A program made the position numbers and the translations under genes. DNA of 59,610 nt, from positions 1-59,610 of the forward strand of contig NZ_JACJJG010000009.1 in the NCBI RefSeq assembly GCF_016899855.1, written 5' to 3'. Of the stretch, positions 19,699 to 27,802 are shown piece by piece. The notes under the pieces were generated by a model that did no database searches, was not told the DNA's origin, and saw only the letters and a list, made by a program, of their open reading frames with translations. The DNA is from Marseilla massiliensis. GTDB lineage: Bacteria; Bacteroidota; Bacteroidia; Bacteroidales; Bacteroidaceae. The stretch's first letter is position 1; each line of letters begins with the position of its first letter.

Positions 19699-19706
19699 CA
19701 AAAATA
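19699..19706 (-). promoter_or_regulatory. -7 promoter box of the SusR-like gene
   Basis: Minus strand TATTTTTG, a full TAnnTTTG match, 65 bp before the chosen ATG. Confidence 0.65.
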
Positions 19707-19773
19707 ATGATTTTCACCGTCACAAACAAACATTTAGTGTTAATATTGGCACTTAAAGTTACCTTTATAGCCT

Positions 19774-19942
19774 GTTAATGATAAATCTGTACAGACATCA
19801 TTAACGCTGGATTCAGCATGAAAACATCTGTAAATGACTGTCTTTTCGTACCTGTTAACGCGTTATTGCGTGATATGACATGTCCGTACAGCAGGCTTAT
19901 AACGGCTTTCAGCCGCTACGTCAAGGCCTTCTGTACGGACAT
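19774..19942. repeat. Two nested inverted repeats in the gap before rpsT
   Basis: GTTAATGAT (19774-19782) pairs perfectly with ATCATTAAC (19797-19805). A second pair, 19880-19896 and 19926-19942, matches at 16 of 17 positions around ATGTCCGTACAG. TCTGTACAGACAT also lies inside the first loop, so the CTGTAC core recurs three times. Position (upstream of the regulator promoter, downstream of rpsT) fits either terminators or an operator; I cannot decide. Confidence 0.55.
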
Positions 19943-19950
19943 CACGATAT

Positions 19951-19988
19951 AAAAAAAGACTGCAATCTTATAAAACAAGACTGCAGCC
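19951..19988 (-). terminator. rpsT terminator
   Basis: On the minus strand TGCAGTCTT pairs with AAGATTGCA around a 7-nt loop, followed by GTC and a run of seven T, 33 bp after the rpsT stop. Confidence 0.8.
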
Positions 19989-20020
19989 ACTTAATTGTCG
20001 TCTCTTATTTATAATTTACT

Positions 20021-20275
20021 TTATCCCAGTTTGTTGATGTAACAAGCCAAGCTAGACTTCAAGTTAGCAGCCTTATTCTTATGAATGAGGTTGGTCTTGG
20101 CCAACTTGTCAAGCATCTTCTGAACGCTCGGATAGAGTTTCAGAGCCTCTTCCTTATCGGTCATAGCGCGCAGCTTGCGGACAGCATTACGCATTGTCTT
20201 TGCATAATATTTATTGTGCAATGTCTTCTTCTTGTCCTGGCGGATTCTCTTTACTGATGATTTGTGGTTTGCCAT
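20021..20275 (-). CDS. rpsT: 30S ribosomal protein S20
   Basis: Binds 16S rRNA in the small subunit. Seen: 84 aa, strongly basic, starting [17 protein letters not shown] and continuing with the helical RNA-binding pattern ([22 protein letters not shown], split here as [12 protein letters not shown] and [10 protein letters not shown]), ending [13 protein letters not shown] (LACYINKLG). Length is normal for S20. It lies 34 bp downstream of tRNA-Glu on the same strand with no promoter between them, so the two are probably processed from one transcript driven by the -7 box at 20402-20409. A strong hairpin with T-run follows. Confidence 0.96.
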   Translation of the reverse strand: MANHKSSVKRIRQDKKKTLHNKYYAKTMRNAVRKLRAMTDKEEALKLYPSVQKMLDKLAKTNLIHKNKAANLKSSLACYINKLG

Positions 20276-20309
20276 CTTTGATTATATAATTCCTTTTTTG
20301 TTTTTATTG

Positions 20310-20381
20310 TAGTCCCTAGGAGAGTCGAACTCCTCTTTAGAGAATGAAAATCTCTCGTCCTAGCCGATAGACGAAGGGACC
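20310..20381 (-). tRNA. tRNA-Glu (anticodon UUC)
   Basis: The minus strand folds as a 72-nt cloverleaf: acceptor GGTCCCT/AGGGACT with a first-pair G-U wobble, D arm, anticodon stem AGAGA/TCTCT with loop TTTTCAT (anticodon TTC), and T stem GAGGA/TCCTC with loop GTTCGAC. Discriminator A; CCA is not encoded. Confidence 0.94.
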
Positions 20382-20401
20382 GTCGATTTGATTTTGCGGT
20401 G

Positions 20402-20409
20402 CAAAGGTA
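20402..20409 (-). promoter_or_regulatory. -7 promoter box for tRNA-Glu and rpsT
   Basis: Minus strand TACCTTTG, 20 bp before the tRNA 5' end. It is a full TAnnTTTG match and is divergent from recO. Confidence 0.7.
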
Positions 20410-20474
20410 GGGGTTTTATTTGATTCCACCAAATAATTTTCAAATATTTTTATCTTTTATCGCCTAAAAATGCG

Positions 20475-20482
20475 TATTTTTG
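20475..20482 (+). promoter_or_regulatory. -7 promoter box abutting the recO start codon
   Basis: TATTTTTG ends only 4 nt before the ATG at 20487. With the usual 5-8 nt from this box to the start of transcription, the mRNA would begin at or next to the A of the ATG, giving a leaderless message. Confidence 0.55.
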
Positions 20483-20486
20483 CATC

Positions 20487-21218
20487 ATGCTCGTAAAAAC
20501 AAAGGCTATAGTGCTTCATTCGTTCAAGTACGGCGAGTCGAAACTTATCATCGATTTGCTGACCGCCGGATATGGGCGGCAGGCCTGCATCGCCACCGTC
20601 GGGAAGTCGCCAAAAGGCAAGCTTAAGAAGCAATATTTCCAGCCTTTGTTCATTCTTGAGGTTATTCTTGACATGCGCCAACGCGTGCGCCTGCAACATA
20701 TTAAGGAGGCAAGGGTGGACGTTCCGTTCTCATCCATTCCATTCTCGCCGTCAAAATTATCATTGTCAATGTTCACGGCGGAGTTTCTCCGTTACGCCAC
20801 AAAACAAGAGCAGGCCGACGAACTGACCTATGCATATGTGGAGAACAGCATTAGATGGCTTGACGAATGCGACGGACACTTTGCCAATTTCCACCTTGTG
20901 TTCATGATGCGCCTGTCTAAATTCCTCGGTTTCTACCCTAACCTTGAAGACTTTTCGCCAGGAAGCCGCTTTGACCTGCGGGCCAGTTGTTTCCGCACAG
21001 ACGTTCCCTTGCACAACGACTACCTTCCTCCGGAAGAGGCCGAAAAGATGAACCTGCTGTTAAGGATGAACTATCCGACGATGCATCTTTACAAGATGAC
21101 GCGCGCGGAACGCAACCGCATGGCCGACGTCATACTGCGTTATTACCAGATACACATACCAGATTTTCCCGAACTAAAGTCGCTACCGATACTTAAAGAG
21201 CTGTTTGGCGGCGACTAA
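20487..21218 (+). CDS. recO: DNA repair protein RecO
   Basis: Helps RecF/RecR load RecA at single-strand gaps. Seen: N-terminal OB-fold with MLVKTKAIVLHSFKYGESK and LTAGYGRQACIATVGK, then the all-helical domain (FTAEFLRYATKQEQ), 243 aa as in other Bacteroidales. The zinc-finger cysteines of many RecO proteins are not obvious; only one Cys in the expected region (RASCFRTD) is seen. The start at 20487 is firm because MLVKTKAIVL is the conserved opening, yet there is no room for a ribosome-binding site between it and the -7 box. It is divergent from tRNA-Glu/rpsT and ends convergent with the aldo/keto reductase gene. Confidence 0.93.
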   Translation: MLVKTKAIVLHSFKYGESKLIIDLLTAGYGRQACIATVGKSPKGKLKKQYFQPLFILEVILDMRQRVRLQHIKEARVDVPFSSIPFSPSKLSLSMFTAEFLRYATKQEQADELTYAYVENSIRWLDECDGHFANFHLVFMMRLSKFLGFYPNLEDFSPGSRFDLRASCFRTDVPLHNDYLPPEEAEKMNLLLRMNYPTMHLYKMTRAERNRMADVILRYYQIHIPDFPELKSLPILKELFGGD

Positions 21219-21240
21219 GCACGTATTACATTTATTATAT

Positions 21241-21480
21241 GTAGCCCGTTGGCTGAATTATTTGTGCACTTATAGAGGCAGGCACTTACGGTCTATTACA
21301 TTTCAACGGCTTTTTGTTACGGTTTCCACTTGTTTACGGCAAGTATGCAAAAGACAGCCTTTTATGATGTAAAATGAGGCCTTTCAGAAGGCGAAAAGCC
21401 ATATCTTACAGGCTGAAAGGACACTATTTGAAACTGTAACTGTAGCCGTGCCACTCAATATAATTCAGCCAATGGGTTAT
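21241..21480. repeat. Inverted repeat pair enclosing array D
   Basis: 21241-21261 and 21460-21480 are reverse complements at 18 of 21 positions (shared TTGGCTGAATTAT). They bracket a 240-bp block that contains array D, between convergent recO and the reductase gene. No other array in the window has such flanks, so this may be a separate hairpin or the edges of a small non-autonomous element. Confidence 0.7.
21348..21458 (-). repeat. Quadruple-palindrome array D (divergent copy)
   Basis: Modules at 21348-21364, 21370-21386, 21392-21408 and 21414-21430 keep the 17+5 geometry exactly although several are degraded (last module TGAAAGGACACTATTTG). The leader is on the right: its minus-strand core TTGAGTGGCA ends at 21458, 28 bp from the array, and lacks the TAA part. 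It is the least conserved copy. Confidence 0.85.
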
Positions 21481-21536
21481 ATGTACAACCTTTTTATGTG
21501 AAAACAGCCCAAGCCCAGAAAAGGGATATACGCCGG

Positions 21537-22925
21537 TTAAGATTTCCTTTGTCTCAACTTTTCCACATAATCATCAATACGCCTCATTTGTAACGGTATG
21601 GAAATTCCTTGAGGACATCTGGAAGTGCATTGCCCGCAGCCGATACAGTGATCTGCCTGCCGAAGCTTAGGAACACTACGGTCATATCCGATGAGGAAAG
21701 CCCTTCTTGCTTTTTCATAATTGACGTCTAAACTGCTTTTGGATATATTACCGTGATTTACGCACTTGTTGTAATGAAGAAAAATTCCCGGGATGTCTAT
21801 TCCGTACGGGCATGGCATGCAATACTTGCAATCTGTGCAGGGAATATTCTGGCTGTCCTTCATGCTTTCCGCCACGTTTTCAAGGAACTTGCTTTCTTCG
21901 TCAGACAGCGGAACGAGAGGAGAGAATGTGCGCAGATTGTCATCAAGATGTTCTTTGTATGTCATTCCGCTAAGGACTGTCAACACCTTTGGAAAAGACC
22001 CGGCGAAGCGAAACGCCCATGCGGCGGCACTGTCTTCCTGGCGTTTCTGCTTCATTTGTGCCAGCACGTTTTGCGTAACGCTGGCTAATCTTCCGCCAAG
22101 CAATGGCTCCATGACAACCACGGGAATGTCACGCTCAGCCAATTCTTCGTACAGATATTCTGCGTTGGTGTCATCTCCCATAGCCTTTTGCCAGTCGGCA
22201 TTGTAAGCAGACGCATGGCGCCAATCCACATAGTTGAGCTGGATTTGCACGAAATCCCAATGAATGCGGTCATGCATCTCCAACACACAATTGAACACTT
22301 CAATATCACCATGAAACGACCAGCCGAGATGCCGAATACGTCCCCTACTCCGCTCCTCGATTAAGAAATCTAACATCCCGTTTTGAATGAAACGCTTGTT
22401 GAACAGTTCCATCCCTCCGCCGCCGATGGCATGCAACAGATAAAAATCTATGTAATCAACCTGCAAATTCCGGAACGAGCGGTGATACATGGCCATCATA
22501 TTTTCACGCGAAAGGTCTGATGCCCCTGACATCTTGGTGGCGATGAAAAACTTTTCTCTCGGATGACGCTTCAAGGCTTTACCCGTGACGGTTTCCGACC
22601 AGCCCTGCCCATATACAGGAGCGGTATCAAAATAGTTTACGCCCCGTGCCAAGGCGTAGTCTATCAAATCGTTAACCGCCAGCTGGTCTATCGGGCAGCC
22701 GTCTTTCTGCGGAGATGTGGCGGACGGCCAACGCATACACCCGTAACCCAACAAGGAAACTTGCCGCCCCGTCTTTGGGTCAGTGCGGTAAGTCATTTGA
22801 CCGCTCAAGGTCTCTTGTCCGGCCTGTCCGTGTCCGCAGGCTGAAAATCCGGCTGAAGAGCCGATAACACCCAGTTGTTTCAGGAATGTGCGGCGTGATA
22901 TCCATTTGTTTTCTTCCTGTCCCAT
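21537..22925 (-). CDS. Tat-exported aldo/keto reductase with ferredoxin-type Fe-S domain
   Basis: An oxidoreductase of the AKR fold fused to iron-sulfur centres. Its substrate is unknown. Seen: twin-arginine signal SRRTFLKQLG at residues 10-19 followed by a short hydrophobic stretch; AKR barrel with GYGCMRWP, FDTAPVYGQG, IATKMSG and YLLHAIGGGG (tetrad candidates Asp, Tyr, Lys, His); then C-terminal CTDCKYCMPCP and CIGCGQCTSRCP, each a CxxCxxCxxxCP [4Fe-4S] motif (first with two residues before CP). 462 aa. It starts 7 bp after the AraC-family gene, so the two form an operon and the regulator probably controls it. Tat export suggests that the Fe-S protein is folded before secretion, by established Tat behaviour. 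Confidence 0.9.
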   Translation of the reverse strand: MGQEENKWISRRTFLKQLGVIGSSAGFSACGHGQAGQETLSGQMTYRTDPKTGRQVSLLGYGCMRWPSATSPQKDGCPIDQLAVNDLIDYALARGVNYFDTAPVYGQGWSETVTGKALKRHPREKFFIATKMSGASDLSRENMMAMYHRSFRNLQVDYIDFYLLHAIGGGGMELFNKRFIQNGMLDFLIEERSRGRIRHLGWSFHGDIEVFNCVLEMHDRIHWDFVQIQLNYVDWRHASAYNADWQKAMGDDTNAEYLYEELAERDIPVVVMEPLLGGRLASVTQNVLAQMKQKRQEDSAAAWAFRFAGSFPKVLTVLSGMTYKEHLDDNLRTFSPLVPLSDEESKFLENVAESMKDSQNIPCTDCKYCMPCPYGIDIPGIFLHYNKCVNHGNISKSSLDVNYEKARRAFLIGYDRSVPKLRQADHCIGCGQCTSRCPQGISIPLQMRRIDDYVEKLRQRKS

Positions 22926-22932
22926 ATACGTG

Positions 22933-23841
22933 TCAGTTCATGTTTCTGTATTCCAGTGGGGTAATGCCCGTCTTGCTCTTGAAAAGGCGGTTGAAGTGTT
23001 GGGGATATTCAAATCCCAACCGGTATGCAATCTCGCTTACGGACAACGGCGTAGTCACCAACAAAGATTTTGCACGCTCTATCAGGAAAGAGTGGATATG
23101 CTGTTGCGTGTTCATGCCGGTCTGGCTGCGCAAAAAGTCGCTTAAATAGTGCGGTGACATGTTCAGTTCGCCCGCAAGGGCATTAACGGAAATGAACTCT
23201 CTGCGGTGTTCGTCCATATGCTTCTGAAGCAAGCCCCTAACCCGTGCAAGGACGTCAGGCTCCACACTGCTGCGTGTTTGGAACTGTCTCGTATAAAAAC
23301 GTTCAGAATAATTCAGCAGGACTTCAAGTTGCGAAACGATAATATCTTGCGTATGTGCATCAATGTTTTGCCTGTATTCGCTTTCTATGTTTTCCATGAT
23401 GTTCTCCACCACCTTCCGCTCCATATCGGATATGTGCAGTGCTTCACTAACGTCATAGGAAAAGAATTTCATCCGGTCGATTCTCGTACCTAACGGATAT
23501 TTGCGTATGAAATCAGGATGAAAGGCCAACAACAATCCCCACCTGCCTATGTTTTCGGTTTTCTCATCCCAACTGTGTACCTGTCCAGGCGCAAAGAAGC
23601 TCATGCATCCCCGTGTAAAATCATAAGTCCGCCATCCATAACGGGCATTACATGTTGTTTTGTCCTTTATCGTAATAGTGTAAAGATTCAGCCTAACCGG
23701 TTTACCGACAGGGATATAGTCTTTCACGGCAGACAGACGACATACACTCAACAACGGATGGCATACCGGAGGACAACCGAACAATGAGGCATATTCCTCT
23801 ACAGTACTGACCGTTACTACGTCTTCGTTTCCTGTTTTCAT
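22933..23841 (-). CDS. AraC-family transcriptional regulator
   Basis: DNA-binding regulator, probably controlling the aldo/keto reductase gene 7 bp downstream. Seen: N-terminal cupin-like sensing domain (about 1-170, with FTRGCMSFFAPGQVHSWDE), linker, and two helix-turn-helix motifs at the C-terminus (SVNALAGELNMSPHYLSDF, then SVSEIAYRLGFEYPQHFNRL). Start: an upstream TTG at 23844 is in frame, but ATG at 23841 sits 8 nt after GGAG and downstream of the -7 box at 23870-23877, so I use 23841. The inducer is not predictable from the sequence. Confidence 0.92.
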   Translation of the reverse strand: MKTGNEDVVTVSTVEEYASLFGCPPVCHPLLSVCRLSAVKDYIPVGKPVRLNLYTITIKDKTTCNARYGWRTYDFTRGCMSFFAPGQVHSWDEKTENIGRWGLLLAFHPDFIRKYPLGTRIDRMKFFSYDVSEALHISDMERKVVENIMENIESEYRQNIDAHTQDIIVSQLEVLLNYSERFYTRQFQTRSSVEPDVLARVRGLLQKHMDEHRREFISVNALAGELNMSPHYLSDFLRSQTGMNTQQHIHSFLIERAKSLLVTTPLSVSEIAYRLGFEYPQHFNRLFKSKTGITPLEYRNMN

Positions 23842-23869
23842 CAATCACTCCAATGCTATTCTTACACGG

Positions 23870-23877
23870 CAAAGATA
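23870..23877 (-). promoter_or_regulatory. -7 promoter box for the AraC/reductase operon
   Basis: Minus strand TATCTTTG, 28 bp before the ATG, with GGAG as ribosome-binding site between. Confidence 0.75.
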
Positions 23878-24017
23878 CGCCAATTCAAACTTTTACCGAT
23901 AAACTAAAAAGGATAAAATGTTATACAAATAGGATAACAAGTACTTGTTTTGTAAATTTAACGTATTGCCATAAAGCTGTATTCCTCTTTTGGATTACAA
24001 GCAGGAATGCCTGTACT

Positions 24018-24063
24018 TGAACCGGCCATAAAAGTTTGACGGGAAACTTTTATGGCCGGTTCA
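24018..24063 (-). terminator. RNase R terminator hairpin
   Basis: TGAACCGGCCATAAAAGTTT (24018-24037) pairs perfectly with 24044-24063 around a 6-nt loop, 37 bp past the rnr stop. A 20-bp perfect stem of this kind should also block transcription in the other direction. Confidence 0.85.
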
Positions 24064-24099
24064 TATGTATACGCCTTCAGGCAATATTATTGCTCCACA

Positions 24100-26304
24100 T
24101 CAATTTCTGCCCTCATCCAACGAGAAATCGAGCTGTCGTTTCTCTACGTTGGCCTTTGCGACAACAATCCTTATGGGATCTCCAAGCTGGTATTTATGCC
24201 TGTGGTGGCGGCCTACGAGGCAATAGTTACGCTCGTCAAAGTCGTAATAATCGTCATCAAGGTCGTGCAGCGGCACCATTCCCTCGCAATGGTTCTCGTC
24301 AATCTCGCAATATATACCGTAAGAGGTTATGCCGCTGATGTGGGCATCGTAAGTGTTGCCTATCTTGTCGGCCATGAATTCAACCATCTTATACTTGATT
24401 GAATCACGCTCGGCGTTCTGGGCGATTATCTCCATGTCGCTCGAATGCTCGCACAATTCTTCGTAATATTCCTTATTGGCGCTGCGTCCGCCGTTCTGGT
24501 AGCGGGTCAGCAGACGGTGAACCATTGTGTCCGGATAGCGGCGGATGGGACTGGTGAAGTGGGTGTAGTAGTCGAACGCCAGGCCGTAATGCCCTATGTT
24601 GTGCACACTGTACTTGGCCTTCATCATGGCCCTTAGCGCCACGCTCTCTATCAGCTTCTGCTCGCGCCGGCCGTTGCAGTCGTCCATCAGCTTGTTGAGA
24701 CTGCGCGAAATCTCGCCCTTGGTGCCGCCGGTCTTAAGGCGATAGCCGAATTTAACGATAAACTCGCGCAGCGTCTCGAGCTTCGTCGGGTCGGGTACGT
24801 CGTGTATTCGGTAAGGCAGTGTCTTTGCCTTCTGCCCCTTCTTAACCTTGCCCACGCTCTCGGCCACGCTGCGGTTGGCCAGCAGCATGAACTCCTCCAC
24901 CAGTTTGTTGGCGTCTTTCGACTTCTTGAAATAACAGCGTATGGGCTTGCCCTTGTCGTCTACATCGAAGTGGAGCTCCTCACGGTCAAACTTCACCGCG
25001 CCATGCTTGAACCTCGCCGCGCGCAGGCGTTTGGCCAGGCGGTCGAGCGTTACCAGCTCGGTGGCATACTCGCCCTTGTATCCTTCAGGGCCGGCCTGCG
25101 GCGCGGGCTCGCCAGTGCTGTCCTTCACGCCGTTGTCCTCGAGAATCTGTTGCACCTCCTCGTAGCAGAACCTGCGGTTGCTCTTGATGACGGTGTGGAC
25201 CAGACGCCACGACTTTATCTCGGCATTGTCGTCCATGTTGAACACCGCGCTGTAAGCCAGTTTCTCCTCGTCGGGACGCAGAGAGCAGATGAAGTTACAC
25301 AAGCGTTCGGGCAACATAGGTATTGTGCGGTCGACAAGATACACGCTCGTGGCCCTCTTCTGCGCCTCCTTGTCTATAATGGAGCCCTCGGTCACGTAGT
25401 GGGATACGTCGGCTATGTGTACGCCAACCTCCCACAGGTTCTTTCCGAGCGAGCGTATCGAGAGGGCATCGTCAAAGTCCTTTGCGTCCTTCGGGTCTAT
25501 TGTAAACGTCGTGACGTCACGGAAGTCCTCGCGCTCCTTATAATCCTGCTCGGTGATTTCGGCGCTTATCTTGTCAGCAGCTTCCTCCACACGCTTCGGG
25601 TACTTATACGGAAGGCCGTACTGCGCCAGTATCGAGTTCATCTCAACATCGTTGTCGCCCTGCTGCCCCAACACGTCGGTCACCTCGCCTATAATATTCT
25701 TGTTGTCCTCCGACGGCCACATCATCACCTTCACCAAGGCCTTGTCGCCGTTCTTGCCGCCCTTCAGCTTGTTCTTCGGTATTATTATGTCGTGGGCAAA
25801 GCCGCCACCGTCGGGCGACAGGAAGGCTATGTCGCGTTCCACGCGCAGCGTTCCCACGAACGTGTCGCGGGCACGCTCAAGAATCTCTATTACCATCGCC
25901 TCCTTGATGTGGTTCTGGCGGCGGGCCATGAACGTCACCCTCACCCTGTCGCCAGTAAGGGCAAAGAGTGAGTTACGCTCCGCAACGAACACCGGTTTGC
26001 CGCCGTCGTCGGGCAGAAAGCTGTTCTTTCCGTTCGCCTTGCGCACAAACTTGCCCTCTTGCACCTGCCCCTTGAGGTTCAGCTTGTACGAGTTGTCGCT
26101 CACCTTGCTCAGGAAGTCGTCCCAAGCCATATCTTCCATTGCCTCTACGGCAAGCATTTTAGCGGGATGGGTAACCAGCCTCAACTCCTTGAATATCTGT
26201 TTGAAACTGAGCGTCTTGTCGGGATTGCGCATGAACAGGTCCTGCAACATCTCGGCAACTTTCTTCTTCGTCAGTCGTTTACTGTTTTTCTTCTCCTTTG
26301 CCAT
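24100..26304 (-). CDS. rnr: Ribonuclease R
   Basis: Processive 3'-5' exoribonuclease that degrades structured RNA. Seen: N-terminal helix-turn-helix-like region rich in Lys, two cold-shock OB domains (about 75-230), the RNB catalytic domain with DPKDAKDFDDALSI near 268 (four metal-binding aspartates) and HFTSPIRRYPD near 575, and a C-terminal S1 domain with DAHISGITSYGIYCEI near 650. 734 aa, standard length. ATG at 26304. A weaker -7 box (TATCTTCG) lies 64 bp upstream. It is monocistronic, ended by the hairpin at 24018-24063. Confidence 0.96.
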   Translation of the reverse strand: MAKEKKNSKRLTKKKVAEMLQDLFMRNPDKTLSFKQIFKELRLVTHPAKMLAVEAMEDMAWDDFLSKVSDNSYKLNLKGQVQEGKFVRKANGKNSFLPDDGGKPVFVAERNSLFALTGDRVRVTFMARRQNHIKEAMVIEILERARDTFVGTLRVERDIAFLSPDGGGFAHDIIIPKNKLKGGKNGDKALVKVMMWPSEDNKNIIGEVTDVLGQQGDNDVEMNSILAQYGLPYKYPKRVEEAADKISAEITEQDYKEREDFRDVTTFTIDPKDAKDFDDALSIRSLGKNLWEVGVHIADVSHYVTEGSIIDKEAQKRATSVYLVDRTIPMLPERLCNFICSLRPDEEKLAYSAVFNMDDNAEIKSWRLVHTVIKSNRRFCYEEVQQILEDNGVKDSTGEPAPQAGPEGYKGEYATELVTLDRLAKRLRAARFKHGAVKFDREELHFDVDDKGKPIRCYFKKSKDANKLVEEFMLLANRSVAESVGKVKKGQKAKTLPYRIHDVPDPTKLETLREFIVKFGYRLKTGGTKGEISRSLNKLMDDCNGRREQKLIESVALRAMMKAKYSVHNIGHYGLAFDYYTHFTSPIRRYPDTMVHRLLTRYQNGGRSANKEYYEELCEHSSDMEIIAQNAERDSIKYKMVEFMADKIGNTYDAHISGITSYGIYCEIDENHCEGMVPLHDLDDDYYDFDERNYCLVGRHHRHKYQLGDPIRIVVAKANVEKRQLDFSLDEGRN

Positions 26305-26367
26305 ATCGTCATTTTTTAGTAGTCATACTTGCTTACAGCCGCTACACAGACGGCCTCTACATATCTG

Positions 26368-26375
26368 CGAAGATA
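26368..26375 (-). promoter_or_regulatory. Possible -7 promoter box for rnr
   Basis: Minus strand TATCTTCG differs from TAnnTTTG at one base. It lies 64 bp before the rnr ATG. Confidence 0.45.
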
Positions 26376-26497
26376 CGAATTTTATCTTATACCACGTTTG
26401 TTTGTCATGATTATTTAACAATAAAAGGCTTATGCCAAGCCTCGTTACACACCTTCATCACGACATGTCGCCACACATACGAACAATTGACAGCATG

Positions 26498-26606
26498 CAA
26501 GAAGCGGCCTTTTACAATACAAAAGGCCGTCAATCGCACGCCAAAAAGCCGTCTTTTGGAAAGCAAAAGGCGGCATATCGGCAATCCATTGACTACCAGC
26601 ACTTTA
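26498..26606 (-). repeat. Quadruple-palindrome array E (leader on the right)
   Basis: Modules at 26498-26514, 26520-26536, 26542-26558 and 26564-26580. The minus-strand leader TAAAGTGCTGGTAGTCA is at 26606-26590, its core 19 bp from the array. The second module, CAAAAGGCCGTCAATCG, is identical to the second module of array H. The rest of the 498-bp gap (26305-26802) holds only a GGCGGGC/GCCCGCC stem at about 26670-26720 that may end the fructokinase transcript. Confidence 0.93.
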
Positions 26607-26802
26607 TGAAATGGGCAAGAGACGACGGGCAAACGGCTGCAAGAACGTAGCAGGACGAGGGCAAAAAACATGGGCGGGCATTACGGCCGCGGCCATTGCC
26701 GACGCCGTTCAGCCCGCCTTGAAAGCTGTTGGGTTATCCTGAAAAACAATCTTTTACCTAACCAAAACCTATAAACCTTGAATCATGTACAAGCCCATTG
26801 GA

Positions 26803-27690
26803 TCACATCCTGTTGACTATGCTGCCTGGCAACACGGGCATGGCGCCGCTCTGCGTGCAGACGTAGGCGGACACGTCGACGGCCATCTTGTGCGCCTCGG
26901 CCACCGACATGCCCTTGAGTATGCCCGAGCAGAACGCTCCGGTGAACGAGTCGCCCGCGCCCACCGTATCCACCACGTCAACCTTCGGCGTCTCCTGGAA
27001 CGACACGTTGCCGGGCGTGAACACGTAACTGCCGTTGGTGCCGCATGTCAGCACCAGCATGTCGAGATTGTACTTGCCCAGTATAAGCCAGCACTTATTG
27101 CGCATGTCAAGGCCGGGATAGCCGAACATGCGGCCTATGATGACGAGCTCCTCGTCGTTGATTTTCAGTACGTTGCACTGCCGGAGCGAGTCGCACAGCA
27201 CCTCTTCCGAGTAAAAGTTCTGGCGCAGGTTGACGTCAAATATCTTCAAACGTCCGCCGTCCGATGGCATTGCGGACAAGAACTTATGTATTGTCTCGCG
27301 CGACACGACGTTTCTCTGTGCCAGCGAGCCCCAGCATACGGCACGGCAGTTGCGGGCAATCTCCTCCAGTTCCGGCGTAAAGGGTATGTTGTCCCACGCC
27401 ACGTTCTCGCGTATGCTGTACGTCGGAATGCCGTTGTCGTCGAGCGTAACCTGCACCGTTCCCGTGGGATACGGCACGCGCGCCATGTTGTATCCAAGCC
27501 CTTTCGCCTCAAGGGCCGCCAGCGTCTCGTCGCCCAACTTGTCCTCGCCCACCGCGCTTACGGCCATCGAGTTGAACCCGAACTGCCGTGTATGGTACGC
27601 GAAGTTGGCCGGCGCGCCGCCGAGTTTCTTGCCTTCGGGCAGGACGTCCCATAGCGCCTCGCCCAGTCCTACGATAATGTCTGTGTTCAT
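26803..27690 (-). CDS. Fructokinase, PfkB family
   Basis: Phosphorylates fructose released from fructan, feeding glycolysis. Seen: PfkB start IIVGLGEALWDVLPEG, substrate loop GGAPANFAYHTRQFG near 34, and the ATP/anion-hole signature DTVGAGDSFTGAF near 245, with the catalytic Asp in GAGD. 295 aa. Start: the reading frame is open 30 codons further (to 27780), but that extension is translated from a dispersed repeat, whereas ATG at 27690 begins the family's N-terminus. Adenosine/ribo-kinases share the fold; the MFS, GH32 and SusC/D neighbours make fructose by far the best substrate. It is the last gene of the fructan PUL. Confidence 0.92.
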   Translation of the reverse strand: MNTDIIVGLGEALWDVLPEGKKLGGAPANFAYHTRQFGFNSMAVSAVGEDKLGDETLAALEAKGLGYNMARVPYPTGTVQVTLDDNGIPTYSIRENVAWDNIPFTPELEEIARNCRAVCWGSLAQRNVVSRETIHKFLSAMPSDGGRLKIFDVNLRQNFYSEEVLCDSLRQCNVLKINDEELVIIGRMFGYPGLDMRNKCWLILGKYNLDMLVLTCGTNGSYVFTPGNVSFQETPKVDVVDTVGAGDSFTGAFCSGILKGMSVAEAHKMAVDVSAYVCTQSGAMPVLPGSIVNRM

Positions 27691-27713
27691 GATTATACTT
27701 CTTTTAAAGCATA

Positions 27714-27783
27714 CAAGTGACAAGCATACAAGTAAACAAGGAGATTTGCCTTGTCGGCTAACGGCTTGTCTGCTCGTCACTTG
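27714..27783. repeat. Inverted repeat of the CAAGCAGAC family between MFS and fructokinase genes
   Basis: Arms 27714-27732 and 27765-27783 match at 17 of 19 positions. The loop contains AACAAGGAGATTTGCC, the same end sequence found at 7019-7043 and 39141-39152. It lies in the 112-bp gap inside the operon, so it could attenuate fructokinase expression. Confidence 0.75.
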
Positions 27784-27802
27784 TCTACTCGTCTACTGTT
27801 AT

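Noticed and set aside
19634..19729. Longest start for the SusR-like protein
   Set aside because: Its ATG lies upstream of the -7 box at 19699-19706 and would not be in the transcript.
24802..25971. 389-codon open frame on the plus strand
   Set aside because: It is antisense to rnr, whose protein is unmistakable. High GC content leaves long open antisense frames.
27691..27780. Extended start for fructokinase
   Set aside because: The 30 extra codons are translated from the CAAGCAGAC repeat; the family N-terminus begins at ATG 27690.
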